Below, in pieces: positions 1-6,246 of a stretch of DNA of 12,598 nt. A model generated the notes under the pieces. The model worked only from the letters and a program-made list of their open reading frames with translations. It made no database searches and was not told the origin of the DNA. The stretch is from G963674685 sp964591275. Its GTDB lineage: Bacteria > Lernaellota > Lernaellaia > JACKCT01. Numbering within the stretch: position 1 is the first letter of the stretch; each line of letters opens with the position of its first letter. The stretch is taken from the NCBI GenBank assembly GCA_964591275.1, contig CAZQAE010000114.1:1-12598 (forward strand), read 5' to 3'. A program made the translations under genes and the position numbers.

Positions 1-2
1 CC

Positions 3-107
3 ATCGCTCATCACGGCGTTCTGGACAAGGGCACACATTTCCTTCAGAAGCCCTTTACTATCCAAGCCTTGGCCAAAGCAGTTCGAAAGGCGCTGGATGG
101 GATTTAA
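3..107 (+). CDS. C-terminal end of a response-regulator receiver (REC) domain protein, partial
   Basis: The open frame enters from the left edge and ends at TAA 105-107, giving 34 residues. They include the segment FLQKPFTIQALAKAVRKAL. The lysine-proline-phenylalanine (KPF) followed by an amphipathic helix is the classic end of a receiver domain: the conserved Lys next to a cis-Pro on strand beta5, then helix alpha5. The preceding HHGVLDKGTHF matches the alpha4-beta5 stretch of receivers fused to the C-terminus of hybrid sensor histidine kinases. It could equally be a stand-alone response regulator, because the phospho-acceptor Asp and any kinase domain lie outside the window. No terminator is seen after the stop; a short tandem repeat starts at once. 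Confidence 0.8.
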   Translation: MAHHGVLDKGTHFLQKPFTIQALAKAVRKALDGI

Positions 108-108
108 G

Positions 109-136
109 TATGAAGTATGAAGTATGAAGTATGAAG
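109..136. repeat. Four tandem copies of a 7-bp unit (TATGAAG)
   Basis: Four exact head-to-tail copies of TATGAAG lie two bases after the stop codon of the upstream receiver-domain gene. The unit is in non-coding sequence, so it is probably a slippage-prone microsatellite. No function is evident. Confidence 0.9.
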
Positions 137-230
137 TCAGAATTCTGCGGACGCTATTTGGCAGTCTGTCCGGCGACTGACCGGGAGACAATGGATATTG
201 ACAGCCAGGCCATCCAAATAATCGTCAGGG

Positions 231-287
231 GGCGCCAAGTGGTCATTGGTAATTGATAATTGACCATTGTCCATTGCTCAGGGCGCC
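231..287. repeat. AT-rich quasi-palindromic spacer element flanked by GGCGCC
   Basis: A low-complexity tract built from variants of ATTG, ATTGG and AATTGA (241-279) forms an imperfect palindrome centred near 254. It is bracketed by two GGCGCC hexamers at 231-236 and 282-287. Low-complexity AATTG/CCATTG spacers occur between genes in several bacterial lineages and may be decayed mobile or recombination-derived spacers. The intergenic stretch 108-383 otherwise holds only the 7-bp tandem repeat; I see no convincing promoter in it. Confidence 0.45.
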
Positions 288-383
288 TCGATTCCCGTTC
301 GACATTTCCCCTGCATGACTGGTTATGCCATTTGATATATGTCATTACTGCGGCTTGGAAAAACGCTTCCCAAAGGAAATTAC

Positions 384-2873
384 ATGTCTAAAGCGGGAAA
401 AGCTCGAATCATCATCACTGCTCTACTCTTTGTCATCGCCATTTTGCCCTCGTGGTCCTGCGACGATGATGACGATGACAACGATTCCTTGACGGACCCC
501 GGGCCGGACGATGATGACACGGATGACGATGCGGACGACGATGATGACACCGGCGATGGCATCAGTTACTGGCCTTTCGAGAATGCTCCGACGGATTTCG
601 CCGAATGGTTTGAGGACTTCGCGTGGCTTAAAGATACGAGTCTGTACTTCGATCACATTGGGCCAACCGACACAATGGGCCGCGGGAAACAAGGTGATTT
701 CGGTTTCGGAAACGGTCGTGTATTCGCTCTCATGGGCCTGAACGATCCGCTGAACACGCTCACCGAATTTACCGGTCCTTTTTACCAGGCCGCCAGTGGG
801 AAATTCGGCGACTGCCCTTCCATGTTCTGGGTTGGCGAAAAGAAGAAAAGATTTAACGAGCAGTGGATATGGCGCGTGCGCGGCGCGGCGATCATGGTCA
901 CCAAAGAAATTACGCAAGACCGCACACTGGCCTTATACACTGTGACATTTACGCCGCCGGGAATTGACGCTATCTGCCGCATGCTTATCGCCGTTAACCT
1001 TGGCGATGAAAGCATCGAAAATGTAGCGATCCATACGAAGCCCTGGTACGACAGCCAGGAACGCGTTGCCATCGTAGAGCAACACATCACGCAGGTGCGC
1101 GATGATGAAAAAACTTTGTACATCGGCGGCTTTGAAAACGATTCCGGCGTGCTTATACATCCATCGGGCAAGGGCCTCGCCGCGACGTGGGAGAAAATCG
1201 AAGCGGGTGAGCAAAAGACGGCGCTTATTTATTTCGCGTTCACTTCCACAGGCGGCGAGACCACTGTCTCGGATATTCGAACGCAGATTGAAAATGCCGG
1301 ATTCGATGGTCTTCTGGAACAGACGCGGCAGTGGTGGGGCGAGTATCTGGGAGGCGGCGCTGCGCTCAGAACGCCGGACCCAAAGGTCAACGACCTTTAC
1401 GAAGGCATGCAGATCACCATCGCTTCTTCTACCGACGAGCGCGGCGGCGTCTCGGAAATGAGCCGCTACACCAGCGCATGGCTGCGTGATACCTTTGGCG
1501 CTACGTTATTCTACCTGTCCATCGGACGCGTGGAAGATGCATTTAATATGATGGACTATATCTACCGCGTCAGCATCGACCATCAGGCCATTCGTAATTC
1601 CATGCCCTTGGATATTGACATCGGCGATACCACGGACCCGCAAAACCCCAGGGAGTTTTGGGAAGGCGTGAATTTCATGCCGGGACGCGACAAGGCCGAA
1701 TCGCCCAGCTACATTCCTCTAGGATATGCACATTATTATAAAATTACCGGCGACCTGGATACGATCCGGGAGCGCTACGAATTTCTGCGTGCCACGCTCA
1801 CGCTGCAGGAGCGCACCCCGGAAAACCTTCTGCCTTTTAGCGGCGATGAAACTTTCCGCTATCCACTCATGTTTGTGATTCCGAGCATTCAGGAGCCGGG
1901 AGTAAACTGGTATTCAGCCAACTCCAGCTTCTTGTTCGTCGCGGCGGCGGAGCGTATGGCCCAGTTGGCCGACGATCTGGCCGACGATGCCGAAGTCGAG
2001 ACCTGGACCCATCTTGCCGATGAGGTTAGGCAGGCGACTGAGCAATACTATTGGCAGGGCGATCATTACGCGGTCATTGTGGACAAGCAGACCTTGGAAC
2101 CTTGGCCGCTGTCTTTTGAGGATGTGTCCACCAAGCCGATTTTCACGGGCTATCTCGATCCCGATACCGAACAGGCTCGCTCGCATGTGGATCATTTCGT
2201 CTCCTATCTCATGCGCGATGACGGCACGCTATTGTCGCCCAAAGCCATTTTCGGCTACGGCCCGACAATCTTATACGACGGCATGGTTCCGGGGCTTTTT
2301 CTGGACAACGCGGCACGCGTGGATCATCCGACCGGTGAGCTTGCCTTCAACGCCCTGGACCTCACCGCGAGCCTGTCGGGCAACTACTCGGAGATGCACT
2401 GGCGCAACCACAACATGTTTACCGCAACGCACGCAAAAAGCGGTCGCATCTTTTCAGAAGTCACATCGCGGTTTCGGACTTGGGAAGGCGGTTACAACCT
2501 AAACGCCCTGGTTCAGTATCTCATCGGCGCCGATATTGATTATCCCAACCATCGCCTGTCGCTCTTTCCACGCCTGCCTAACAATTGGCCGGAATTGGAG
2601 ATGTTGGGGATGCCGGCAGGCTCAGATGGTAGCTACGATTTGCGCGTGGTCAAGGACGGACTCGCCTGGACGGTGACGATTACCAGCCACGCAAGCGAGG
2701 ATCTGACAGTCGATCTTCGACTGTCGGAAGACGGTGAATTTACTCCAAGCGCTGCGCCGGATATCTTTGATTCCATTTCGACTCAAGCCGTTTATGAGCG
2801 CACGCAATTCATCGGCCTGGGCGCTGCGCTGCCGGCAGGCGGCTCACTGACGACTACGATTACTTTCCAATAG
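384..2873 (+). CDS. Asp-rich-linker lipoprotein with six-hairpin glycosidase-like domain
   Basis: The start chosen is ATG 384, not the in-frame ATG at 339. It follows an AAAGGA Shine-Dalgarno (372-377) with 6-base spacing and directly begins a signal peptide: MSKAGKAR, a hydrophobic core, then SWSC with the lipid-acceptor Cys at residue 26. The protein is 829 aa. Residues 27 to about 59 are an Asp-rich linker. Residues about 60-320 look like a beta-sandwich. From about 330 (TPDPKVNDLYEGMQ) through SRYTSAWLRDTFG (about 360-372) to the SPSYIPLGYAHYYKITGD segment (about 440), the sequence reads like an (alpha/alpha)6 toroid of the six-hairpin glycosidase superfamily. A short C-terminal beta domain follows (GLAWTVTITS). 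A carbohydrate-active role on exported or surface glycans is likely. I cannot assign a GH family or catalytic acids with certainty. The residue after the lipid Cys is Asp, an inner-membrane retention signal by E. coli rules. Confidence 0.8.
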   Translation: MSKAGKARIIITALLFVIAILPSWSCDDDDDDNDSLTDPGPDDDDTDDDADDDDDTGDGISYWPFENAPTDFAEWFEDFAWLKDTSLYFDHIGPTDTMGRGKQGDFGFGNGRVFALMGLNDPLNTLTEFTGPFYQAASGKFGDCPSMFWVGEKKKRFNEQWIWRVRGAAIMVTKEITQDRTLALYTVTFTPPGIDAICRMLIAVNLGDESIENVAIHTKPWYDSQERVAIVEQHITQVRDDEKTLYIGGFENDSGVLIHPSGKGLAATWEKIEAGEQKTALIYFAFTSTGGETTVSDIRTQIENAGFDGLLEQTRQWWGEYLGGGAALRTPDPKVNDLYEGMQITIASSTDERGGVSEMSRYTSAWLRDTFGATLFYLSIGRVEDAFNMMDYIYRVSIDHQAIRNSMPLDIDIGDTTDPQNPREFWEGVNFMPGRDKAESPSYIPLGYAHYYKITGDLDTIRERYEFLRATLTLQERTPENLLPFSGDETFRYPLMFVIPSIQEPGVNWYSANSSFLFVAAAERMAQLADDLADDAEVETWTHLADEVRQATEQYYWQGDHYAVIVDKQTLEPWPLSFEDVSTKPIFTGYLDPDTEQARSHVDHFVSYLMRDDGTLLSPKAIFGYGPTILYDGMVPGLFLDNAARVDHPTGELAFNALDLTASLSGNYSEMHWRNHNMFTATHAKSGRIFSEVTSRFRTWEGGYNLNALVQYLIGADIDYPNHRLSLFPRLPNNWPELEMLGMPAGSDGSYDLRVVKDGLAWTVTITSHASEDLTVDLRLSEDGEFTPSAAPDIFDSISTQAVYERTQFIGLGAALPAGGSLTTTITFQ

Positions 2874-2876
2874 CCA

Positions 2877-3582
2877 TCAATCACCCATGACGGACCGGAA
2901 TATTGCAATAAGTTCCTCGGCCTTCTTTTCGTCCATCCCTTTATGGTGATAGATACCGAAAAGATGCTGCTTTTCTTCTTCCAGGTATTGCGGTAGGCGC
3001 AGCAGAGTCTTCCAGATTTCGTCGTAAGTCACCCCCACCTCCGCCGGATGGTATGAGGCCTCGACTTTGTCGAGAAATGCCATGATATTTTTCATGGGCC
3101 GAACCTGATACAGCGTTGTCAAAACCACAGACATTGCGATCAACTCGCCGTAGATGTATGAGCTTTTCGTGATCGATTCCAGGCAGTGGGCGAAATGGTG
3201 CTCACTACCCTGGCTGGGCCTGACGCTGTCGCACAGATCACGCAGAACCGCCTGCCCGGTGTACAATTCAGTAAGAAGCCTAAGCCCACCATCTGAGAGA
3301 TCGCAGATTTCTTTCGCGCTGCCCACCATGAGTTCAAGAAGCTTACTAGCCTGACCGGCTTTTTCCTCATCGTACTTTTCGCCGATGACATCGGCTGCCA
3401 ACCGCCAATCGTAAAGTGCTGTATAGATGGAAAGAATTTCGCCGACGCCCGCCTGTTGGCGCTTGCGTGCACTGAAGCCCCGAAGGGATATTCAAGATGG
3501 ACCATACGGCTGCTGGCCGAGAAAATGGTTGAGCTCAGGATAGTGCCAAGCGTTTCGCCGATGACCGTATGCAATACTCTAA
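2877..3582 (-). pseudogene. Glycerol-1-phosphate dehydrogenase / iron-alcohol-dehydrogenase-family remnant
   Basis: The C-terminal part reads well on the minus strand from the AGVGEILSIYTALYDW segment (near 3451) to the stop at 2877. It carries DLCDSVRPSQGSEHHFAHCLE-like sequence, the metal-binding histidine region typical of NAD(P)-dependent glycerol-1-phosphate dehydrogenases (AraM/EgsA relatives). Upstream, homologous-looking sequence (TILSSTIFSASSRMVHLEYPFG, about 3500-3560) continues only in another frame, so a frameshift lies around 3450-3490. The family normally has more residues between these motifs, suggesting a deletion too. The whole N-terminal nucleotide-binding half (over 100 residues) is absent: an in-frame stop appears by about 3590, where the IS630 remnant begins. 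The gene converges on the glycosidase-like gene with stops 3 bases apart. The exact family could instead be another polyol dehydrogenase of the same superfamily. Confidence 0.7.
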
Positions 3583-4278
3583 AAAAATGAACTTAAGCCT
3601 CACCTCAGAAAATACTGGAAAATCCCGCCCGACCAAAACGCGAGTTTTGTAGCGGCTATGGAGGATGTGCTTGATGTTTATGCCCGTCCGTTTGATCCGA
3701 ATTTTCCGGTCGTGTGCATGGATGAATCAAGCGTACAGTTGATCGGAGAAGTGCATGAACCGATTCCGGCTGCTCCGGGGCATCCCGTTCTCATGGATGA
3801 TGAATATGTCCGAAAAGGAGTCGCGAGCATTTTTCTCGAAGTGGAGCCGCTGGCCGGAAAGCGCAATGTGAAAATCACGGAACGTCGAATCAGGATTGAC
3901 TGGGCTCACTACACCAAAGAGATGTTGGACCAGCGCTATCCCCACGCACAGAAAGTGATTTTGGTCATGGATAACCTCAACACGCACAACATGGCATCAT
4001 TTTACCAGGCATTTGCCCCTGAAGAAGCTCGCCGCCTAGCCGATCGGATTGAGATACATTATACCCCGAAACACGGAAGCTGGTTGGATATAGCTGAAAT
4101 CGAACTGAGTGTTTTGAAACGACAATGCCTCGCAAATCGCATCGACAGTATTGAAAAGCTGCGAGCGAAGGTGTCGGCATGGAATTTCGATAGAAACAAT
4201 CGATAAACCAAGATCGACTGGCAGTTCACCACGAGCGATTCACGAATCAAATTGAAACGACTATATCCGAACCTTTAG
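3583..4278 (+). pseudogene. IS630-family transposase, 5'-truncated and interrupted by a stop codon
   Basis: Family-like sequence starts abruptly at KNELKPHLRKYWKIPP (from 3583, just after TAA 3580-3582) and runs through the DDE catalytic core: CMDESSVQ (first Asp, near 3718), LVMDNLNTHN (second Asp, near 3970) and GSWLDIAEIE (Glu, near 4100). IS630 transposases are usually about 340-370 aa. Here the N-terminal helix-turn-helix part of roughly 120-150 residues is missing. A TAA at 4204-4206 interrupts the frame after FDRNNR. The same frame then continues with the family-typical tail KIDWQFTTSDSRIKLKRLYP to TAG 4276-4278, so this stop is a nonsense mutation. An internal ATG at 3658 could start a 182-aa product, but it would lack the DNA-binding domain. 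The element is dead in cis. No terminal inverted repeats are evident. Confidence 0.88.
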
Positions 4279-4394
4279 AATGTACGATGTACTAGTGCGA
4301 AACTTCATTTTCCATCTCCAATCCGGCGCACCGGAGTCAAAGCTGCTCAAAACAGCTTAGACCGATTTGCCCCGGAATGAAAACCGGGCATGCC

Positions 4395-4424
4395 TTGACG
4401 CCTCTTTTCGGGCCGTGGTATAGC
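4395..4424 (+). promoter_or_regulatory. Sigma70-like promoter of the cobalamin-riboswitch operon
   Basis: TTGACG (-35, 4395-4400) and TATAGC (-10, 4419-4424) are separated by 18 bases; GTATAG with 17 is an alternative -10. A start of transcription near 4431 would place the first base of the riboswitch P1 stem (about 4438) a few nucleotides into the RNA. That agreement is the main support. Between the IS630 remnant (ends 4278) and this site I see only small GC-rich hairpins (for example 4320-4333 and about 4368-4389) of unknown meaning. Confidence 0.6.
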
Positions 4425-4437
4425 AACCGGGACATTC

Positions 4438-4565
4438 TGATTGACGGGAGTTTGCGGAGCTGGATGCTACTCCCGCAGGGAAGTCCGGTTAAAGTCCGGC
4501 GCGGTCCCGCCACTGTAACAGGCCTTAAAGAAAGCCTGGAGCCAGGAACCTGCCCCGTTAAATCA
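4438..4565 (+). ncRNA. Cobalamin riboswitch (compact form)
   Basis: The conserved core of the cobalamin aptamer is present in order: AGGGAA (4477-4482), a CCGG/CCGG hairpin (4485-4488 with 4496-4499), CCCGCCACTGTAA (4506-4518), a small hairpin (CAGGC 4519-4523 with GCCTG 4534-4538) and the B12 box AGCCAGGAACCTGCC (4540-4554). The ends can pair as a closing stem: GATTGACGGG (4439-4448) with CCCGTTAAATC (4554-4564), with one bulge and one G-U. The usual large peripheral arm between ACTGTAA and the B12 box is reduced to one 5-bp hairpin. Riboswitches of this class normally switch genes off when cobalamin is plentiful. The gene controlled is the beta-propeller lipoprotein starting at 4721. Confidence 0.92.
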
Positions 4566-4611
4566 CAAACCACATGTACGTCCTTCGGGTGAAGGGGCGG
4601 GTTTGAAGGCA

Positions 4612-4650
4612 GCACAAAAACCCCCTCGGAAACGATGGGGTTTTTGGTGC
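4612..4650 (+). terminator. Intrinsic terminator of the riboswitch expression platform
   Basis: AAAAACCCC (4616-4624) pairs with GGGGTTTTT (4637-4645), continuing after one mismatch into TCG/CGA closed by a GAAA tetraloop. GCAC (4612-4615) and GTGC (4647-4650) can extend the base. The hairpin lies 47 bases after the aptamer and before the first gene, as expected for transcription attenuation. An upstream GGGTTT (4599-4604) could pair with AAACCC (4618-4623) as an antiterminator. Confidence 0.8.
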
Positions 4651-4661
4651 GTATCTGCCAA

Positions 4662-4717
4662 AACCTCCTTTCCATGCCGTCGGGCGAACGATTGACAACG
4701 GCTTTACAAAGGAGGTT
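4662..4717 (+). promoter_or_regulatory. Hairpin sequestering the Shine-Dalgarno of the first propeller gene
   Basis: AACCTCCTTT (4662-4671) is the exact reverse complement of AAAGGAGGTT (4708-4717), which contains the whole ribosome-binding site of the gene at 4721. Inside the loop GCCGT (4676-4680) can pair with ACGGC (4698-4702), making a long two-part stem. If it forms, translation initiation would be blocked. It lies downstream of the intrinsic terminator, so it would act only on read-through transcripts, as a second control layer. Confidence 0.65.
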
Positions 4718-4720
4718 CTC

Positions 4721-6169
4721 ATGTTTAGCCAAAAACTGCTTCGTAGCGGCCTGTTTATCGTTCTCGCCCTGATTGCCGGATTAGCAATCGGTTGCGGAGA
4801 TGATGATGACGACGATGACAATGATGACGGGACGCCGCCCGTCGACGACGATGTGGATGATGATGTCGATGACGACGTCGATGACGACGTAGACGACGAT
4901 GTCGATGACGATTTGGACGATGACACGGAGCCTGAACTGGTCGGCCTATATCTGGATCAATACGCCAGAGCCATTCCGCAAACCGTCACAAAGAGTTTCG
5001 TCGCCACAGCGCAGTGGTCCGACGACACAATCACAACGGATGAAAATTTTGTATGGGAAAGCGATGACACGGGTGTTCTGACCGTTGATCAGAGCGGCAA
5101 CGCCACGGGCGTGGCCGACGGTGTCGCAACGCTCTCGGTCAGCCTGCAGGGCATGACCGACCACGCGGACGTGATCGTCGGCGCCGATGTGTTTTTCTTC
5201 GATGCGGTAGGGCATTTTTTGAGCTCCTATGATCGCATCACGGGAACAGTCACGGACGATTACCTGGCCGCGACCAGGGACATTGCTTTTGAAGTGCCTT
5301 CAGCCATGGGAATATGGGAAGGCGTGGCCTACGTGGCCGACTCGGGTGCGCACGATGTTCCCGACGCGGAGGACGGCGGATTGGTTCTGGTTGATCTGTT
5401 CACAAAAACCACTTCCACGCTGGAGTACGTGGGGCTGGACAACCCCTGGATGGTCAAGATCGCTGATGACAAGGCCTATGTCAGCGGCCAGCTTTCCCAC
5501 AATCTGGCCGTTGTCAACCTCTGGACCGAGGAGGCCGAACTGTATGACCTCAGCGCCGACTGCGCGCCGGGGGATATGGAGGTTGTCGGCGATAAGGTCT
5601 ACGTGGCTTGCAGCCGCTACAATCCGGTCACTTGGGCTTACGGCGATCCGGGCCAGGTGGCCGTTTTGGACCTAAGCGAAAATCCCGCGACGGTTACACT
5701 CATTGATCTGCCCAGGGTCAATCCCCAGCACATGGCGATTACGCCCGACGGTAGTTCCTTGTACGTGGTGAGCACTGGCGATTACTTTTCGGCCTTCGGC
5801 TTCGTGAGTGAAATCGAGCTGGCCTCCGATACGCTTGTGGATTTCTTCGATTTGGGCAACTCGCCCGGTCCTATCGCCATTGCCGAAAACGGCAAAGCCT
5901 TCATCGGCGACGCCGACGCGCTCTGGACCGACGGGCTGGTGTACGTGGTTGACACTAACGACGACAATGCAATTCTGCGTGGCGTGGATGTTCCGATTCT
6001 CTTTGCCGGCGCGGGCGGCATTATGGACATCGCCGTAAGCGCTTTTGGCGGCGACTTGTACCTTGCCAATTGGGGAACCACGCAGACATCCATCATGAGT
6101 CCGGATGATTACACGATCTCCGGCACGCCGGCCACGAACTTCGCCCAGGGCTACAGCTTCTGGCAATAA
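4721..6169 (+). CDS. BIG2 plus YncE-like beta-propeller lipoprotein, candidate BtuG-type cobalamin-binding protein
   Basis: ATG 4721 follows a perfect AAAGGAGG (4708-4715) with 5-base spacing. The 482-aa product has a lipoprotein signal peptide ending LAIGC (Cys25; Gly at +2, no inner-membrane retention signal), an Asp-rich linker to about residue 69, and a BIG2-like Ig domain (about 74-153, with WESDDTGVLTVDQSGNATGV). A beta-propeller follows (about 154-482), with repeated hydration-type strands such as GVAYVADSG, DKAYVSGQ, DKVYVACS, SSLYVVSTGDY and GDLYLANWG, ending GYSFWQ. YncE/SMP-30-type propellers bind ligands on the axial face. BtuG of Bacteroides is a lipoprotein of this fold that binds cobalamin with extreme affinity. 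The cobalamin riboswitch directly upstream makes a B12-capture role the best hypothesis. Homology to BtuG itself is not demonstrated. Two Cys (DCAPG and VYVACS) are conserved in the next gene and may form a disulfide. Confidence 0.85.
   Translation: MFSQKLLRSGLFIVLALIAGLAIGCGDDDDDDDNDDGTPPVDDDVDDDVDDDVDDDVDDDVDDDLDDDTEPELVGLYLDQYARAIPQTVTKSFVATAQWSDDTITTDENFVWESDDTGVLTVDQSGNATGVADGVATLSVSLQGMTDHADVIVGADVFFFDAVGHFLSSYDRITGTVTDDYLAATRDIAFEVPSAMGIWEGVAYVADSGAHDVPDAEDGGLVLVDLFTKTTSTLEYVGLDNPWMVKIADDKAYVSGQLSHNLAVVNLWTEEAELYDLSADCAPGDMEVVGDKVYVACSRYNPVTWAYGDPGQVAVLDLSENPATVTLIDLPRVNPQHMAITPDGSSLYVVSTGDYFSAFGFVSEIELASDTLVDFFDLGNSPGPIAIAENGKAFIGDADALWTDGLVYVVDTNDDNAILRGVDVPILFAGAGGIMDIAVSAFGGDLYLANWGTTQTSIMSPDDYTISGTPATNFAQGYSFWQ
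4841..4924 (+). repeat. Seven-unit tetrapeptide repeat (VDDD) coding tract
   Basis: Residues 41-68 of the first propeller lipoprotein are six VDDD units and one LDDD unit, encoded by a 12-bp period of GTN/GAY codons with mixed GAT and GAC. The tract forms a strongly negative tether between the lipid anchor and the BIG2 domain. Confidence 0.9.
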
Positions 6170-6193
6170 AACAACAATCAAATCGATCGAGAC

Positions 6194-6227
6194 AACCGGG
6201 GGGAGGACTTTTGTCCTCCCTTCGGTT
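6194..6227 (+). terminator. 15-bp intergenic hairpin with UUUU loop between the propeller genes
   Basis: Bases 6194-6208 pair continuously with 6213-6227, including two G-U pairs in the RNA, around a four-T loop. The hairpin starts 24 bases after the stop of the first propeller gene and ends 19 bases before the next start. The following ATTATC is a poor U-tract, so it is either a leaky terminator or an mRNA-stabilising element that sets unequal expression of the two paralogs. Confidence 0.6.
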
Positions 6228-6246
6228 ATTATCAGGCAAAGGATGA

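Noticed and set aside
3140..3574. 144-codon minus-strand frame read as an independent gene
   Set aside because: Only its first ~40 residues resemble the dehydrogenase family; the rest is an out-of-frame reading of the same remnant. It is treated as part of the frameshifted pseudogene.
4279..4310. Possible terminal inverted repeat of the IS630 element (TGTACGATGTAC region)
   Set aside because: The other end of the element is deleted, so no matching repeat or TA duplication can be verified.
4692..4697. TTGACA box just upstream of the first propeller gene
   Set aside because: No -10 box lies 16-18 bases downstream; the sequence there is the Shine-Dalgarno and start codon. The box sits in the loop of the sequestering hairpin.
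4558..4926. Minus-strand frame with a serine-rich N-terminus
   Set aside because: The Ser/Thr runs are the complement of the GAY-rich Asp linker of the first propeller gene, and it overlaps the riboswitch leader. The same reasoning removes 7667-8302 and 380-562 on the minus strand.
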